Source: Amaranthus tricolor (lineage: Eukaryota > Streptophyta > Magnoliopsida > Caryophyllales > Amaranthaceae). Taken from it: DNA of 64,000 nucleotides. The position numbers were made by a program, and so were the translations under genes. The notes beneath the pieces are model-generated. The model was not told where the DNA came from. It saw nothing but the letters and a program-made list of their open reading frames with translations, and did no database searches. The stretch spans positions 4,764,683 through 4,828,682 of the forward strand of contig NC_080049.1 in assembly GCF_026212465.1 (NCBI RefSeq). Reading direction: 5' to 3'. Below are positions 26,555-37,585 of this stretch, piece after piece (the first letter of the stretch is position 1; each line of letters opens with the position of its first letter).

Positions 26555-27964
26555 CGTTTTTGCCACTTTAGCGCAAAAAGTAGCTCAAACATGATTTGTT
26601 TTGCACGAAACTTCGCACACAACAATATTTGGTATATATTATTGTGTTGAAGTCGGTTAGAATTTAAAATCATTTTCATACGCTAGAAATTACGTGTTAA
26701 GTTGCGATTTAAAGGGTTTTAAAGCGTTTTTGCCACTTTTGCGCATAAAGTAGCTCATATTGGTTTGTTTTGCACGAAACTTGGCACACAACACTGTTTG
26801 GAATATATTATTGTGTTGAAGTGGTTAAAATTGAAAGTCATAGTCATATGCTAGAAATCACGTGTAAAGTTGAGCTTTTAAGGGTTTTTAAGAGTTTTTT
26901 ACCACTTTTGCGCATAAAGTAGCTCAAACTAGGTTTGTTTTGCACAAAAAAGGCACACAACACTATTTGGTATATTTTATTGTGTTGAAGTGGTTAGATT
27001 TGAAAATCATAGTCATATGCTAGAAATTACGTGTTAAGTTGCGATTTGAAGGGTTTTGAAGTGTTTTTGCCACTTTTGCGCATAAAGTAGCTCAAACATG
27101 GTTTGTTTTGCAAGAAACTTGGCACACAACACTATTTGGTATATTTTATTGTGTTGAAGTGGTTAAAATTGAAAATCATAGTCATATACTACAAAATACA
27201 TGTTAAGTTGCGATTTTAAGGGTTTTTAAGCGTTTTTGCCACTTTTGCGCATAAAGTAGCTCAAACTACGTTTGTTTTGCACAAAACAAGGAACACAACT
27301 CTATTTGGTATATTTTATTGTGTTGAAGTGGTTAGAATTGAAAATCATAGTTATATGCTAGAAATTACTTGTTAAGTTGCAATTTTAAAAGTTTTTAAGT
27401 GTTTTTGCCACTTTTGCGCATAAAGTAGCTCAAACATGGTTTGTTTTGCACGAAACTTGGCATACAACACTATTGGGTATATTTTAAAGTGTTGAAGTTG
27501 TTAAAATTGAAAATCATAGTCATATATTACAAAATACGTGTGAAGTTGCGATTTTAAGGTTTTTTAAGCGTTTTTGCCACTTTTGCACATAAAGTAGCTC
27601 AAAGTTGGTTTGTTTTGCACGCAACTTGGCACACAACAATATTTGGTATATATTATTGTGTTGAAGTGGTTAGAATTGAAAATCATAGTCATATGCTAGA
27701 AATTGCGTGTTAAGTTGAGCTTTTAAAGGTTTTCAAGCGTTTTTGCCACTTTTGCGCATAAAGTAGCTCAAACTTGATTTGTTTTGCACGAAACTTGGCA
27801 CACAACACTATTTGGTATATATTATTGTGTTGAAGTGGTTATAATTTAAAATCATAGTCATATGCTAGAAATTTCATGTTAACTTGTGATTTTAACGGTT
27901 TTTTAAGCATTTTTGCCACTTTTGCGCATAAAGTAGCTCAAACATGGTTTGTTTTGCACGAAAC
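26555..27964. repeat. HOR copy H14 (partial, cut by gap)
   Basis: It contains monomers 1 to 8 and the first part of monomer 9 in standard order, then runs into the N tract. Confidence 0.92.
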
Positions 27965-28064
27965 NNNNNNNNNNNNNNNNNNNNNNNNNNNNNNNNNNNN
28001 NNNNNNNNNNNNNNNNNNNNNNNNNNNNNNNNNNNNNNNNNNNNNNNNNNNNNNNNNNNNNNNN
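27965..28064. other. Assembly gap (100 N)
   Basis: It is exactly 100 N, the usual placeholder for a gap of unknown size. The left flank is 11-mer satellite and the right flank is CACTA subterminal sequence, so the real transition between the two arrays is missing. Translations that cross it are artefacts. Confidence 0.98.
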
Positions 28065-28291
28065 AAAGAGTGTTATTTGCTGCGGTTTTGGCCCATGACC
28101 GCAGCAAATAACACTCTTTATTTGCTGCGGTTTTTTGCCCATGACCGCAGCAAATAAGTCCCATATTTGCTGCGGTTTTGAACCGCAGCAATTAAAGTAC
28201 GACATTTGCTACTATCACAATTGCTGGGGGCCAAAACCGCAGCAAATAATGGCAAAAAAAACCGCAGCAAATGATGTTTTTTTCACTAGTG
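28065..28291 (+). mobile_element. CACTA 3' end, copy 0 (left part lost in gap)
   Basis: Only the subterminal repeat cluster and terminus remain. Its variant gaaccgcagcaatt and the gaaaatatgtg in the following satellite place it in class Q. Its inner terminus differs, reading tttttttcactagtg. Confidence 0.8.
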
Positions 28292-29406
28292 TTGGTATAT
28301 ATTATTGTGTTAAAGTGGTTAGAATTTAAAATCATAGTCATATGCTAGAAAATATGTGTTAAGTTGCGATGCTTTGCATTTTTAAGCGTTTTCTCCACTT
28401 TTGCACATAAGTAACTCAAACTTTGTTTGTTTTGAACGAAACTTGGTACAAAACACTATTTGGTATATATATTGTGTTAAAGTGGTTAGAATTGAAAATC
28501 ATAGTGATATGCTAGAAATTACAAGTTAAGTTGCGATTTTATGCGTTTTTGACACTTTTGCGCATAAAGTAGCTCAAACTTGGTTTGTTTTGAAAGAAAC
28601 TTGGCACACAACACTATTGGTGTATGTTATTGTGTTCAAGTGGTTGAAATTGAAAATCATAGTCATATGCTAGAAATTATGTGTTATGTTGCGATTTTTA
28701 AGGGTTTTTAAGCGTTTTTGACACTGTTGCGCATAAAGTAGCTCAAACTTGGTTTGTTTTGTACGAAACTTAGCACACAACACTATTTGGTATATATTAT
28801 TGTGTTTAAGTGGTTAGAATTGAAAATCATAGTCATATGCTATAAATTACGCGTTAAGCTGCGATTTTATGCGTTTTTAAGCGTTTTAGACACTTTTTGC
28901 GCATAAAGTAGTTTAAACTTGGTTTGTTTTGCACGAAACTTGGCATAGAACACTATTTGGTATATATTATTGTGTTGAAGTGGTTAGAATTGAAAATCAT
29001 AGTCATATGCTAGAAATAACGTATTAAGTTGCGATTTTAGGGGTTTTTAAGCGTTTTTGTCAATTTCGCGCGTAAAGTAGGTCAAACATGGTTTGTTATG
29101 CACGAAACCTGGCACACAACACTATTTGGCATATATTATTTTGTTGAAATTGTTGGAATTGAAAATAATAGTCATATGCTAGAAATTAGAAGTTAAGTTG
29201 CGATTTTAAGGGTTTTTAAGCGTTTTTGTTAATTTCGCGCGTAAAGTACCTCAAACTTTGTTTGTTTTGCACGAAACTTGGCATACAACACTATTTTGTA
29301 TATATTATTGTGTAGAAGTTGTTATAATTGGAAATAATAGTCCATATTCTAGAATTTACGTGTTAAGTTGCGATTTTATGCGTTTTTAAGCGTTTTTGTC
29401 AATTTC
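28292..29406. repeat. Satellite block B0 between transposon copies
   Basis: It starts inside a monomer (ttggtatatattattg) and ends inside another (tttttgtcaatttc). The six full monomers in between are marked in order by aagtaactc, gacacttttgcgc, gacactgttgcgc, gtagtttaaac, caatttcgcgcgtaaag with catggtttgttatg, and ttaatttcgcgcg. These monomers belong to the same family as 1-27964 but are clearly diverged from it. The block has the R-preceding variants aagtacctc and ttataattggaaat near its end. Confidence 0.9.
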
Positions 29407-30211
29407 TAACATCTATTTTCTCTAATGCTTTCAACAACATTCTTCTTCCGTTGACTGCGGCTACTACGCGCTGAAGTTTATGGACGATATTATAAATTCC
29501 GTGAAGGACTTTGGAGTCGAAAATATAGATGCCGTAAGTATTTGTTACGTTTTTAATTAAATATATTATTGGTAAAATCTAATGTTAATACTAATCTTTT
29601 ATTTTAATATTATATATAGATTTTAAACGACATTCTGAGGGAAACAGCCCTTTGAAAAGTGAAGAGATGCGTGAAATAAAAGACAAGATTGCCGTGCATC
29701 TTGCTAATATTTGTCCTTGATAAATTCTAATTACAGTAGATTATTTTTTATACTTTAATGTATATATATATATGTACGTAATATTAATTATATTATATAT
29801 ACGAGCGAGAGTTTATTATTACTATTGCATTATTATAATGTTGATTAATTTTGATTATCATTGGATTAATCACTGTTATTACATTGTATTATTATTGCAT
29901 TATTATAAAGATAAAACAGAAAAAGAAAAAAAAAAAAAAAAAAAAGAGGTAGTTGATGCGGTTTTGAACATGACCGCAGCAAATAAAGAGTGTTATTTGC
30001 TGCGGTTTTGGCCCATGACCGCAGCAAATAACACTCTTTATTTGCTGCGGTTTTTGCCCATGACCGCAGCAAATAAGTCCCATATTTGCTGCGGTTTTGA
30101 ACCGCCCGCAATTAAAGTACGACATTTGCTACTATCACAATTGCTGGGGGCCAAAACCGCAGCAAATAATGGCAAAAAAAACCGCAGCAAATGATGTTTT
30201 TTACACTAGTG
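29407..30211 (+). mobile_element. CACTA 3' end with Ulp1 fragment, copy 1 (class R)
   Basis: This is the first complete copy. From left to right it holds Ulp1-like exons (29444-29720), an AT-rich flank with a TA microsatellite (about 29758-29774), a poly-A tract ending at 29945, about nine CCGCAGCAAATA-type repeats in both orientations, and a terminus ttacactagtg. The CACTAGTG end, subterminal repeats and Ulp1-like gene fit the CACTA (En/Spm) superfamily. The transposase and the 5' end are absent. It has private changes, including gaaccgcccgcaatt. Confidence 0.8.
29444..29720 (+). pseudogene. Ulp1-like protease C-terminal fragment, copy 1
   Basis: Exon 1 (29444-29533) reads SSVDCGYYALKF then MDDIINSVKDFGVENIDA. 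DCG is the usual context of the catalytic cysteine in Ulp1/SENP (C48) peptidases. An 86-bp GT-AG intron follows (29534-29619). The last exon begins with ATT instead of GTT (Val to Ile) and stops early at TGA 29653-29655 after loss of one base in the acacgccc motif. The ancestral stop is at 29718-29720. The catalytic His and Asp, which lie upstream in the family, are missing, so no active enzyme is possible. Confidence 0.75.
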
Positions 30212-31326
30212 TTGGTATATATTATTGTGTTAAAGTGGTTAGAATTTAAAATCATAGTCATATGCTAGAAATTATGTGTTAAGTTGCGATGCTTTGCATT
30301 TTTAAGCGTTTTCTCCACTTTTGCACATAAAGTAACTCAAACTTTGTTTGTTTTGAATGAAACTTGGTACAAAACACTATTGGTATATATTATTGTGTTA
30401 AAGTGGTTAGAATTGAAAATCATAGTGATATGCTAGAAATTACAAGTTAAGTTGCGATTTTATGCGTTTTTGACACTTTTGCGCATAAAGTAGCTCAAAC
30501 TTGGATTGTTTTGAAAGAAACTTGGCACACAACACTATTTGGCGTATGTTATTGTGTTCAAGTGGTTGAAATTGAAAATCATAGTCATATGCTAGAAATT
30601 ATGTGTTATGTTGCGATTTTTAAGGGTTTTTAAGCGTTTTTGACACTGTTGCGCATAAACTAGCTCAAACTTGGTTTGTTTTGTACGAAACTTAGCACAC
30701 AACACTATTTGGTATATATTATTGTGTTTAAGTGGTTAGAATTGAAAATCATAGTCATATGCTATAAATTACGCGTTAAGCTGCGATTTTATGCGTTTTT
30801 ATGCGTTTTAGACACTTTTGCGCATAAAGTAGTTTAAACTTGGTTTGTTTTGCACGAAACTTGGCATAGAACACTATTTGGTATATATTATTGTGTTGAA
30901 GTGGTTAGAATTGAAAATCATAGTCATATGCTAGAAATAACGTATTAAGTTGCGATTTTAGGGGTTTTTAAGCGTTTTTGTCAATTTCGCGCGTAAAGTA
31001 GGTCAAACATGGTTTGTTATGCACGAAACCTGGCACACAACACTATTTGGCATATATTATTTCGTTGAATTTGTTGGAATTGAAAATAATAGTCATATGC
31101 TAGAAATTAGAAGTTAAGTTGCGATTTTAAGGGTTTTTAAGCGTTTTTGTTAATTTCGCGCGTAAAGTAGCTCAAACTTTGTTTGTTTTGCACGAAACTT
31201 GGCATACAACACTATTTTGTATATATTATTGTGTAGAAGTTGTTAGAATTGAAATAAATAGTCATATTCTAGAATTTACGTGTTAAGTTGCGATTTTATG
31301 CGTTTTTAAGCGTTTTTGTCAATTTC
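30212..31326. repeat. Satellite block B1
   Basis: It is 1115 bp with the same monomer order as B0. Its R-type marks are gaatgaaacttgg, cttggattgttttg, ggcgtatg and cataaactagctc. Confidence 0.9.
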
Positions 31327-31364
31327 TAACATCTATTTTCTCTTAATGCTTTCAACAACCTTCT

Positions 31365-31639
31365 TCTTCCGTTGACTGCGGCTACTACGAGCTGAAGTTT
31401 ATGGACGATATTATAATTCCGTGAAGGACTTTGGAGTCGAAAATATAGATGCCGTAAGTATTTGTTACGTTTTTAATTAAATATATTATTGGTAAAATCT
31501 AATGTTAATACTAATCTTTTATTTTAATATTATATATAGGTTCAAACGACATTCTGAGGAAACACGCCCTTTGAAAAGTGAAGAGATGCGCGAAATAAAA
31601 GACAAGATTGCCGTGCATCTTGCTAATATTTGTCCTTGA
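31365..31639 (+). pseudogene. Ulp1-like fragment, copy 2 (three deletions)
   Basis: It has one-base losses in exon 1 (ttataattcc near 31411), at the start of the last exon (gttcaaac) and near 31559 (ctgaggaaac), so the frame is broken in both exons. The alanine codon after CGYY is changed to Glu (gag). Confidence 0.72.
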
Positions 31640-31873
31640 TAAATTCTAATTACAGTAGATTATTTTTTATACTTTAATGTATATATATATATGTACGTAA
31701 TATTAATTATATTATATATACGAGCGAGAGTTTATTATTACTATTGCATTATTATAATGTTGATTAATGTGATTATCATTGGATTAATCACTGTTATTAC
31801 ATTGTATTATTATAAAGATAAAACAGAAAAAGAAAAAAAAAAAAAGAGGTAGTTGATGCGGTTTTGAACATGA

Positions 31874-31950
31874 CCGCAGCAAATAAAGAGTGTTATTTGC
31901 TGCGGTTTTGGCCCATGACCGCAGCAAATAACACTCTTTATTTGCTGCGG
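31874..31950. repeat. Perfect 32-bp inverted repeat of subterminal motifs (representative)
   Basis: The left arm 31874-31905 and right arm 31919-31950 are exact reverse complements separated by 13 bases. Each arm itself starts CCGCAGCAAATA and ends TATTTGCTGCGG around an 8-base centre, so each arm can also fold alone. Subterminal repeats of this kind are transposase binding sites in studied CACTA elements; that role here is inference. The same structure is in each Q and R unit (for example 37614-37690). In P units two bases of the left arm are changed (ccgtagc, ttactgcgg). Confidence 0.88.
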
Positions 31951-32110
31951 TTTTTGCCCATGACCGCAGCAAATAAGTCCCATATTTGCTGCGGTTTTGA
32001 ACCGCAGCAATTAAAGTACGACATTTGCTACTATCACAATTGCTGGGGGCCAAAACCGCAGCAAATAATGGCAAAAAAAACCGCAGCAAATGATGTTTTT
32101 TCCACTAGTG

Positions 32111-33224
32111 TTGGTATATATTATTGTGTTAAAGTGGTTAGAATTTAAAATCATAGTCATATGCTAGAAAATATGTGTTAAGTTGCGATGCTTTGCATTT
32201 TTAAGCGTTTTCTCCACTTTTGCACATAAAGTAACTCAAACTTTGTTTGTTTTGAACGAAACTTGGTACAAAACACTATTTGGTATATATTATTGTGTTA
32301 AAGTGGTTAGAATTGAAAATCATAGTGATATGCTAGAAATTACAAGTTAAGTTGCGATTTTATGCGTTTTTGACACTTTTGCGCATAAAGTAGCTCAAAC
32401 TTGGTTTGTTTTGAAAGAAACTTGGCACACAACACTATTTGGTGTATGTTATTGTGTTCAAGTGGTTGAAATTGAAAATCATAGTCATATGCTAGAAATT
32501 ATGTGTTATGTTGCGATTTTTAAGGTTTTTAAGCGTTTTTGACACTGTTGCGCATAAAGTAGCTCAAACTTGGTTTGTTTTGTACGAAACTTAGCACACA
32601 ACACTATTTGGTATATATTATTGTGTTTAAGTGGTTAGAATTGAAAATCATAGTCATATGCTATAAATTACGCGTTAAGCTGCGATTTTATGCGTTTTAA
32701 GCGTTTTAGACACTTTTGCGCATAAAGTAGTTTAAACTTGGTTTGTTTTGCACGAAACTTGGCATAGAACACTATTTGGTATATATTATTGTGTTGAAGT
32801 GGTTAGAATTGAAAATCATAGTCATATGCTAGAAATAACGTATTAAGTTGCGATTTTAGGGGTTTTTAAGCGTTTTTGTCAATTTCGCGCGTAAAGTAGG
32901 TCAAACATGGTTTGTTATGCACGAAACCTGGCACACAACACTATTTGGCATATATTATTTCGTTGAAATTGTTGGAATTGAAAATAATAGTCATATGCTA
33001 GAAATTAGAAGTTAAGTTGCGATTTAAGGGTTTTTAAGCGTTTTTGTTAATTTCGCGCGTAAAGTAGCTCAAACTTTGTTTGTTTTGCACGAAACTTGGC
33101 ATACAACACTATTTTGTATATATTATTGTGTAGAAGTTGTTAGAATTGAAAATAATAGTCATATTCTAGAATTTACGTGTTAAGTTGCGATTTTATGCGT
33201 TTTTAAGCGTTTTTTGTCAATTTC
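32111..33224. repeat. Satellite block B2
   Basis: It is 1114 bp. It starts with the Q mark gaaaatatgtg and contains one-base losses in two T runs (gatttttaaggttttt near 32517). Confidence 0.9.
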
Positions 33225-34029
33225 TAACATCTATTTTCTCTTAATGCTTTCAACAACCTTCTTCTTCCGTTGACTGCGGCTACTACGAGCTGAAGTTTAT
33301 GGACGATATTATAAATTCCGTGAAGGACTTTGGAGTCGAAAATATAGATGCCGTAAGTATTTGTTACGTTTTTAATTAAATATATTATTGGTAAAATCTA
33401 ATGTTAATACTAATCTTTTATTTTAATATTATATATAGGTTCAAACGACATTCTGAGGGAAACACGCCCTTTGAAAAGTGAAGAGATGCGCGAAATAAAA
33501 GACAAGATTGCCGTGCATCTTGCTAATATTTGTCCTTGATAAATTCTAATTACAGTAGATTATTTTTTATACTTTAATGTATATATATATATATGTACCT
33601 AATATTAATTATATTATATATACGAGCGAGAGTTTTTTATTACTATTGCATTATTATAATGTTTATTAATGTGATTATCATTGGATTAATCACTGTTATT
33701 ACATTGTATTATTATTGCATTATTATAAAGATAAAACAGAAAAAGAAAAAAAAAAAAAAAAAAAGAGGTAGTTGATGCGGTTTTGAACATGACCGTAGCA
33801 AATAAAGAGTGTTATTTACTGCGGTTTTGGCCCATAACCGCAGCAAATAACACTCTTTATTTGCTGCGGTTTTTGCCCATGACCGCAGCAAATAAGTCCC
33901 ATATTTGCTGCGGTTTTGAACCGCCGCAATTAAAGTACGACATTTGCTACTATCACAATTGCTGGGGGCCAAAACCGCAGCAAATAATGGCAAAAAAAAC
34001 CGCAGCAAATGATGTTTTATCCACTAGTG
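33225..34029 (+). mobile_element. CACTA 3' end, copy 3 (class P)
   Basis: Class P marks are ggttcaaac, atgtacctaat, gtttattaatgtg, ccgtagc with ttactgcgg in the subterminal repeats, and the inner terminus ttttatccactagtg. The TA microsatellite (33580-33594) and poly-A tract (ending 33764) are longer than in Q units. Confidence 0.8.
33263..33539 (+). pseudogene. Ulp1-like fragment, copy 3 (frameshifted)
   Basis: Exon 1 (33263-33352) is open and carries Glu for Ala after CGYY. The intron is 33353-33438. The last exon reads VQTTF and stops at 33454-33456 because gttttaaac became gttcaaac. The ancestral stop is 33537-33539. Confidence 0.73.
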
Positions 34030-35144
34030 TTGGTATATATTATTGTGTTAAAGTGGTTAGAATTTAAAATCATAGTCATATGCTAGAAATTATGTGTTAA
34101 GTTGCGATGCTTTGCATTTTTAAGCGTTTTCTCCACTTTTGCACATAAAGTAACTCAAACTTTGTTTGTTTTGAACGAAACTTGGTACAAAACACTATTT
34201 GGTATATATTATTGTGTTAAAGTGGTTAGAATTGAAAATCATAGTGATATGCTAGAAATTACAAGTTAAGTTGCGATTTTATGCGTTTTTGACACTTTTG
34301 CGCATAAAGTAGCTCAAACTTGGTTTGTTTTGAAAGAAACTTGGCACACAACACTATTTGGTGTATGTTATTGTGTTCAAGTGGTTGAAATTGAAAATCA
34401 TAGTCATATGCTAGAAATTATGTGTTATGTTGCGATTTTTAAGGGTTTTTAAGCGTTTTTTGACACTGTTGCGCATAAAGTAGCTCAAACTTGGTTTGTT
34501 TTGTACGAAACTTAGCACACAACACTATTTGGTATATATTATTGTGTTTAAGTGGTTAGAATTGAAAATCATAGTCATATGCTATAAATTACGCGTTAAG
34601 CTGCGATTTTATGCGTTTTTAAGCGTTTTAGACACTTTTGCGCATAAAGTAGTTTAAACTTGGTTTGTTTTGCACGAACTTGGCATAGAACACTATTTGG
34701 TATATATTATTGTGTTGAAGTGGTTAGAATTGAAAATCATAGTCATATGCTAGAAATAACGTATTAAGTTGCGATTTTAGGGGTTTTTAAGCGTTTTTGT
34801 CAATTTCGCGCGTAAAGTAGGTCAAACATGGTTTGTTATGCACGAAACCTGGCACACAACACTATTTGGCATATATTATTTCGTTGAAATTGTTGGAATT
34901 GAAATAATAGTCATATGCTAGAAATTAGAAGTTAAGTTGCGATTTTAAGGGTTTTTAAGCGTTTTTGTTAATTTCGCGCGTAAAGTAGCTCAAACTTTGT
35001 TTGTTTTGCACGAAACTTGGCATACAACACTATTTTGTATATATTATTGTGTAGAAGTTGTTAGAATTGAAAATAATAGTCATATTCTAGAATTTACGTG
35101 TTAAGTTGCGATTTTATGCGTTTTTAAGCGTTTTTGTCAATTTC
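34030..35144. repeat. Satellite block B3
   Basis: It is 1115 bp in the usual order, with one-base losses (cacgaacttgg near 34674, gaaataatag near 34902). Confidence 0.9.
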
Positions 35145-35947
35145 TAACATCTATTTTCTCTTAATGCTTTCAACAACCTTCTTCTTCCGTTGACTGCGGC
35201 TACTACGAGCTGAAGTTTATGGACGATATTATAAATTCCGTGAAGGACTTTGGAGTCGAAAATATAGATGCCGTAAGTATTTGTTACGTTTTTAATTAAA
35301 TATATTATTGGTAAAATCTAATGTTAATACTAATCTTTTATTTTAATATTATATATAGGTTCAAACGACATTCTGAGGGAAACACGCCCTTTGAAAAGTG
35401 AAGAGATGCGCGAAATAAAAGACAAGATTGCCGTGCATCTTGCTAATATTTGTCCTTGATAAATTCTAATTACAGTAGATTATTTTTTATACTTTAATGT
35501 ATATATATATATATGTACCTAATATTAATTATATTATATATACGAGCGAGAGTTTTTTATTACTATTGCATTATTATAATGTTTATTAATGTGATTATCA
35601 TTGGATTAATCACTGTTATTACATTGTATTATTATTGCATTATTATAAAGATAAAACAGAAAAAGAAAAAAAAAAAAAAAAAGAGGTAGTTGATGCGGTT
35701 TTGAACATGACCGTAGCAAATAAAGAGTGTTATTTACTGCGGTTTTGGCCCATAACCGCAGCAAATAACACTCTTTATTTGCTGCGGTTTTTGCCCATGA
35801 CCGCAGCAAATAAGTCCCATATTTGCTGCGGTTTTGAACCGCCGCAATTAAAGTACGACATTTGCTACTATCACAATTGCTGGGGGCCAAAACCGCAGCA
35901 AATAATGGCAAAAAAAACCGCAGCAAATGATGTTTTATCCACTAGTG
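35145..35947 (+). mobile_element. CACTA 3' end, copy 4 (class P)
   Basis: It is nearly identical to copy 3, with a poly-A tract two bases shorter. Confidence 0.8.
35183..35459 (+). pseudogene. Ulp1-like fragment, copy 4 (frameshifted)
   Basis: It has the P-type frameshift, with a stop at 35374-35376 early in the last exon. The splice sites are kept. Confidence 0.73.
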
Positions 35948-37061
35948 TTGGTATATATTATTGTGTTAAAGTGGTTAGAATTTAAAATCATAGTCATATG
36001 CTAGAAATTATGTGTTAAGTTGCGATGCTTTGCATTTTTAAGCGTTTTCTCCACTTTTGCACATAAAGTAACTCAAACTTTGTTTGTTTTGAACGAAACT
36101 TGGTACAAAACACTATTTGGTATATATTATTGTGTTAAAGTGGTTAGAATTGAAAATCATAGTGATATGCTAGAAATTACAAGTTAAGTTGCGATTTTAT
36201 GCGTTTTTGACACTTTTGCGCATAAAGTAGCTCAAACTTGGTTTGTTTTGAAAGAAACTTGGCACACAACACTATTTGGTGTATGTTATTGTGTTCAAGT
36301 GGTTGAAATTGAAAATCATAGTCATATGCTAGAAATTATGTGTTATGTTGCGATTTTTAATGGTTTTTAAGCGTTTTTGACACTGTTGCGCATAAAGTAG
36401 CTCAAACTTGGTTGTTTTGTACGAAACTTAGCACACAACACTATTTGGTATATATTATTGTGTTTAAGTGGTTAGAATTGAAAATCATAGTCATATGCTA
36501 TAAATTACGCGTTAAGCTGCGATTTTATGCGTTTTTAAGCGTTTTAGACACTTTTGCGCATAAAGTAGTTTAAACTTGGTTTGTTTTGCACGAAACTTGG
36601 CATAGAACACTATTTGGTATATATTATTGTGTTGAAGTGGTTAGAATTGAAAATCATAGTCATATGCTAGAAATAACGTATTAAGTTGCGATTTTAGGGG
36701 TTTTTAAGCGTTTTTGTCAATTTCGCGCGTAAAGTACGTCAAACATGGTTTGTTATGCACGAAACCTGGCACACAACACTATTTGGCATATATTATTTCG
36801 TTGAAATTGTTGGAATTGAAAATAATAGTCATATGCTAGAAATTAGAAGTTAAGTTGCGATTTTAAGGGTTTTTAAGCGTTTTTGTTAATTTCGCGCGTA
36901 AAGTAGCTAAACTTTGTTTGTTTTGCACGAAACTTGGCATACAACACTATTTTGTATATATTATTGTGTAGAAGTTGTTAGAATTGAAAATAATAGTCAT
37001 ATTCTAGAATTTACGTGTTAAGTTGCGATTTTATGCGTTTTTAAGCGTTTTTGTCAATTTC
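35948..37061. repeat. Satellite block B4
   Basis: It is 1114 bp. Here the variants aatggttttt and cttggttgttttg appear, and near 36901 gtagctaaac has lost a C. That loss is found only in blocks directly before Q units (B4, B7, B12, B15). Confidence 0.9.
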
Positions 37062-37099
37062 TAACATCTATTTTCTCTTAATGCTTTCAACAACCTTCT

Positions 37100-37377
37100 T
37101 CTTCCGTTGACTGCGGCTACTACGCGCTGAAGTTTATGGAAGATATTATAAATTCCGTGAAGGACTTTGGAGTCGAAAATATAGATGCCGTAAGTATTTG
37201 TTACGTTTTTAATTAAATATATTATTGGTAAAATCTAATGTTAATACTAATCTTTTATTTTAATATTATATATAGGTTTTAAACGACATTCCGAGGGAAA
37301 CACGCCCTTTGAAAAGTGAAGAGATGCGCGAAATAAAAGACAAGATTGCCGTGCATCTTGCTAATATTTGTCCTTGA
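37100..37377 (+). pseudogene. Ulp1-like C-terminal fragment, copy 5 (open frame)
   Basis: This is the clearest copy. Exon 1 (37100-37189) gives SSVDCGYYALKF then MEDIINSVKDFGVENIDA. The intron 37190-37275 is 86 bp, begins GTAAGT and ends in TATATATAG, phase 0. The last exon (37276-37377) gives VLNDIPRETRPLKSEE then MREIKDKIAVHLANICP and TGA. The 63 codons are free of stops. The VDCGYY motif matches the catalytic-Cys box of Ulp1-type (C48) proteases encoded by plant CACTA and Mutator-like elements. Upstream sequence is satellite, so there is no start codon, promoter or catalytic His/Asp, and the piece cannot encode an enzyme alone. Confidence 0.8.
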
Positions 37378-37585
37378 TAAATTCTAATTACAGTAGATTA
37401 TTTTTTATACTTTAATGTATATATATATATGTACGTAATATTAATTATATTATATATACGAGCGAGAGTTTATTATTACTATTGCATTATTATAATGTTG
37501 ATTAATGTGATTATCATTGGATTAATCACTGTTATTACATTGTATTATTATAAAGATAAAACAGAAAAAGAAAAAAAAAAAAAAA
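37378..37585 (+). repeat. AT-rich 3' flank with TA microsatellite and poly-A tract (representative)
   Basis: Between the Ulp1 stop and the subterminal repeats every unit has about 200 AT-rich bases: a TA run (about 37418-37430), a short motif acgagcgagag, then aaagataaaacagaaaaag and a poly-A tract ending at 37585. The TA and poly-A lengths vary from unit to unit. It may include the 3' untranslated part of the Ulp1 gene; no polyadenylation signal can be assigned with confidence. Confidence 0.7.

Larger units (their letters stand above)
1..27964. repeat. Satellite array of ~169-bp monomers in an 11-mer higher-order repeat
   Basis: The whole interval is head-to-tail copies of one AT-rich monomer of 168-170 bp, recognisable by the conserved blocks gcataaagtagctcaaac, gtttgttttgcacgaaac, acacaacactatttggtat and aatcatagtcatatgctag. 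Adjacent monomers differ clearly from each other, while monomers 11 positions apart are nearly identical, which defines an 1861-bp higher-order repeat. No gene, RNA or transposon interrupts it. The monomer length is in the nucleosome-sized class common among plant centromeric satellites; a centromeric location is inference, and subtelomeric or other heterochromatin is equally possible. I do not recognise the family by name. Confidence 0.95.
31327..32110 (+). mobile_element. CACTA 3' end, copy 2 (P/Q hybrid)
   Basis: The exon part is P-like (cgagctg, ggttcaaac), but the 3' flank and subterminal repeats are Q-like (gtacgtaat, no ttattgcattat, gaaccgcagcaatt, ttccactagtg). The class switch lies between about 31545 and 31693, indicating exchange between unit classes within the transposon part. 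Confidence 0.8.

Noticed and set aside
1..27964. CRISPR-like array
   Set aside because: The repeats are contiguous with no unique spacers, the period is ~169 bp, and the genome is eukaryotic.
27876..28205. Frames crossing the N tract
   Set aside because: They cross an assembly gap and have no meaning.
29921..29945. Poly-A tract as a retroposon or LINE tail
   Set aside because: It is internal, followed by subterminal repeats and a CACTA-type terminus. The Ulp1 piece still has its intron, so it was not reverse-transcribed.
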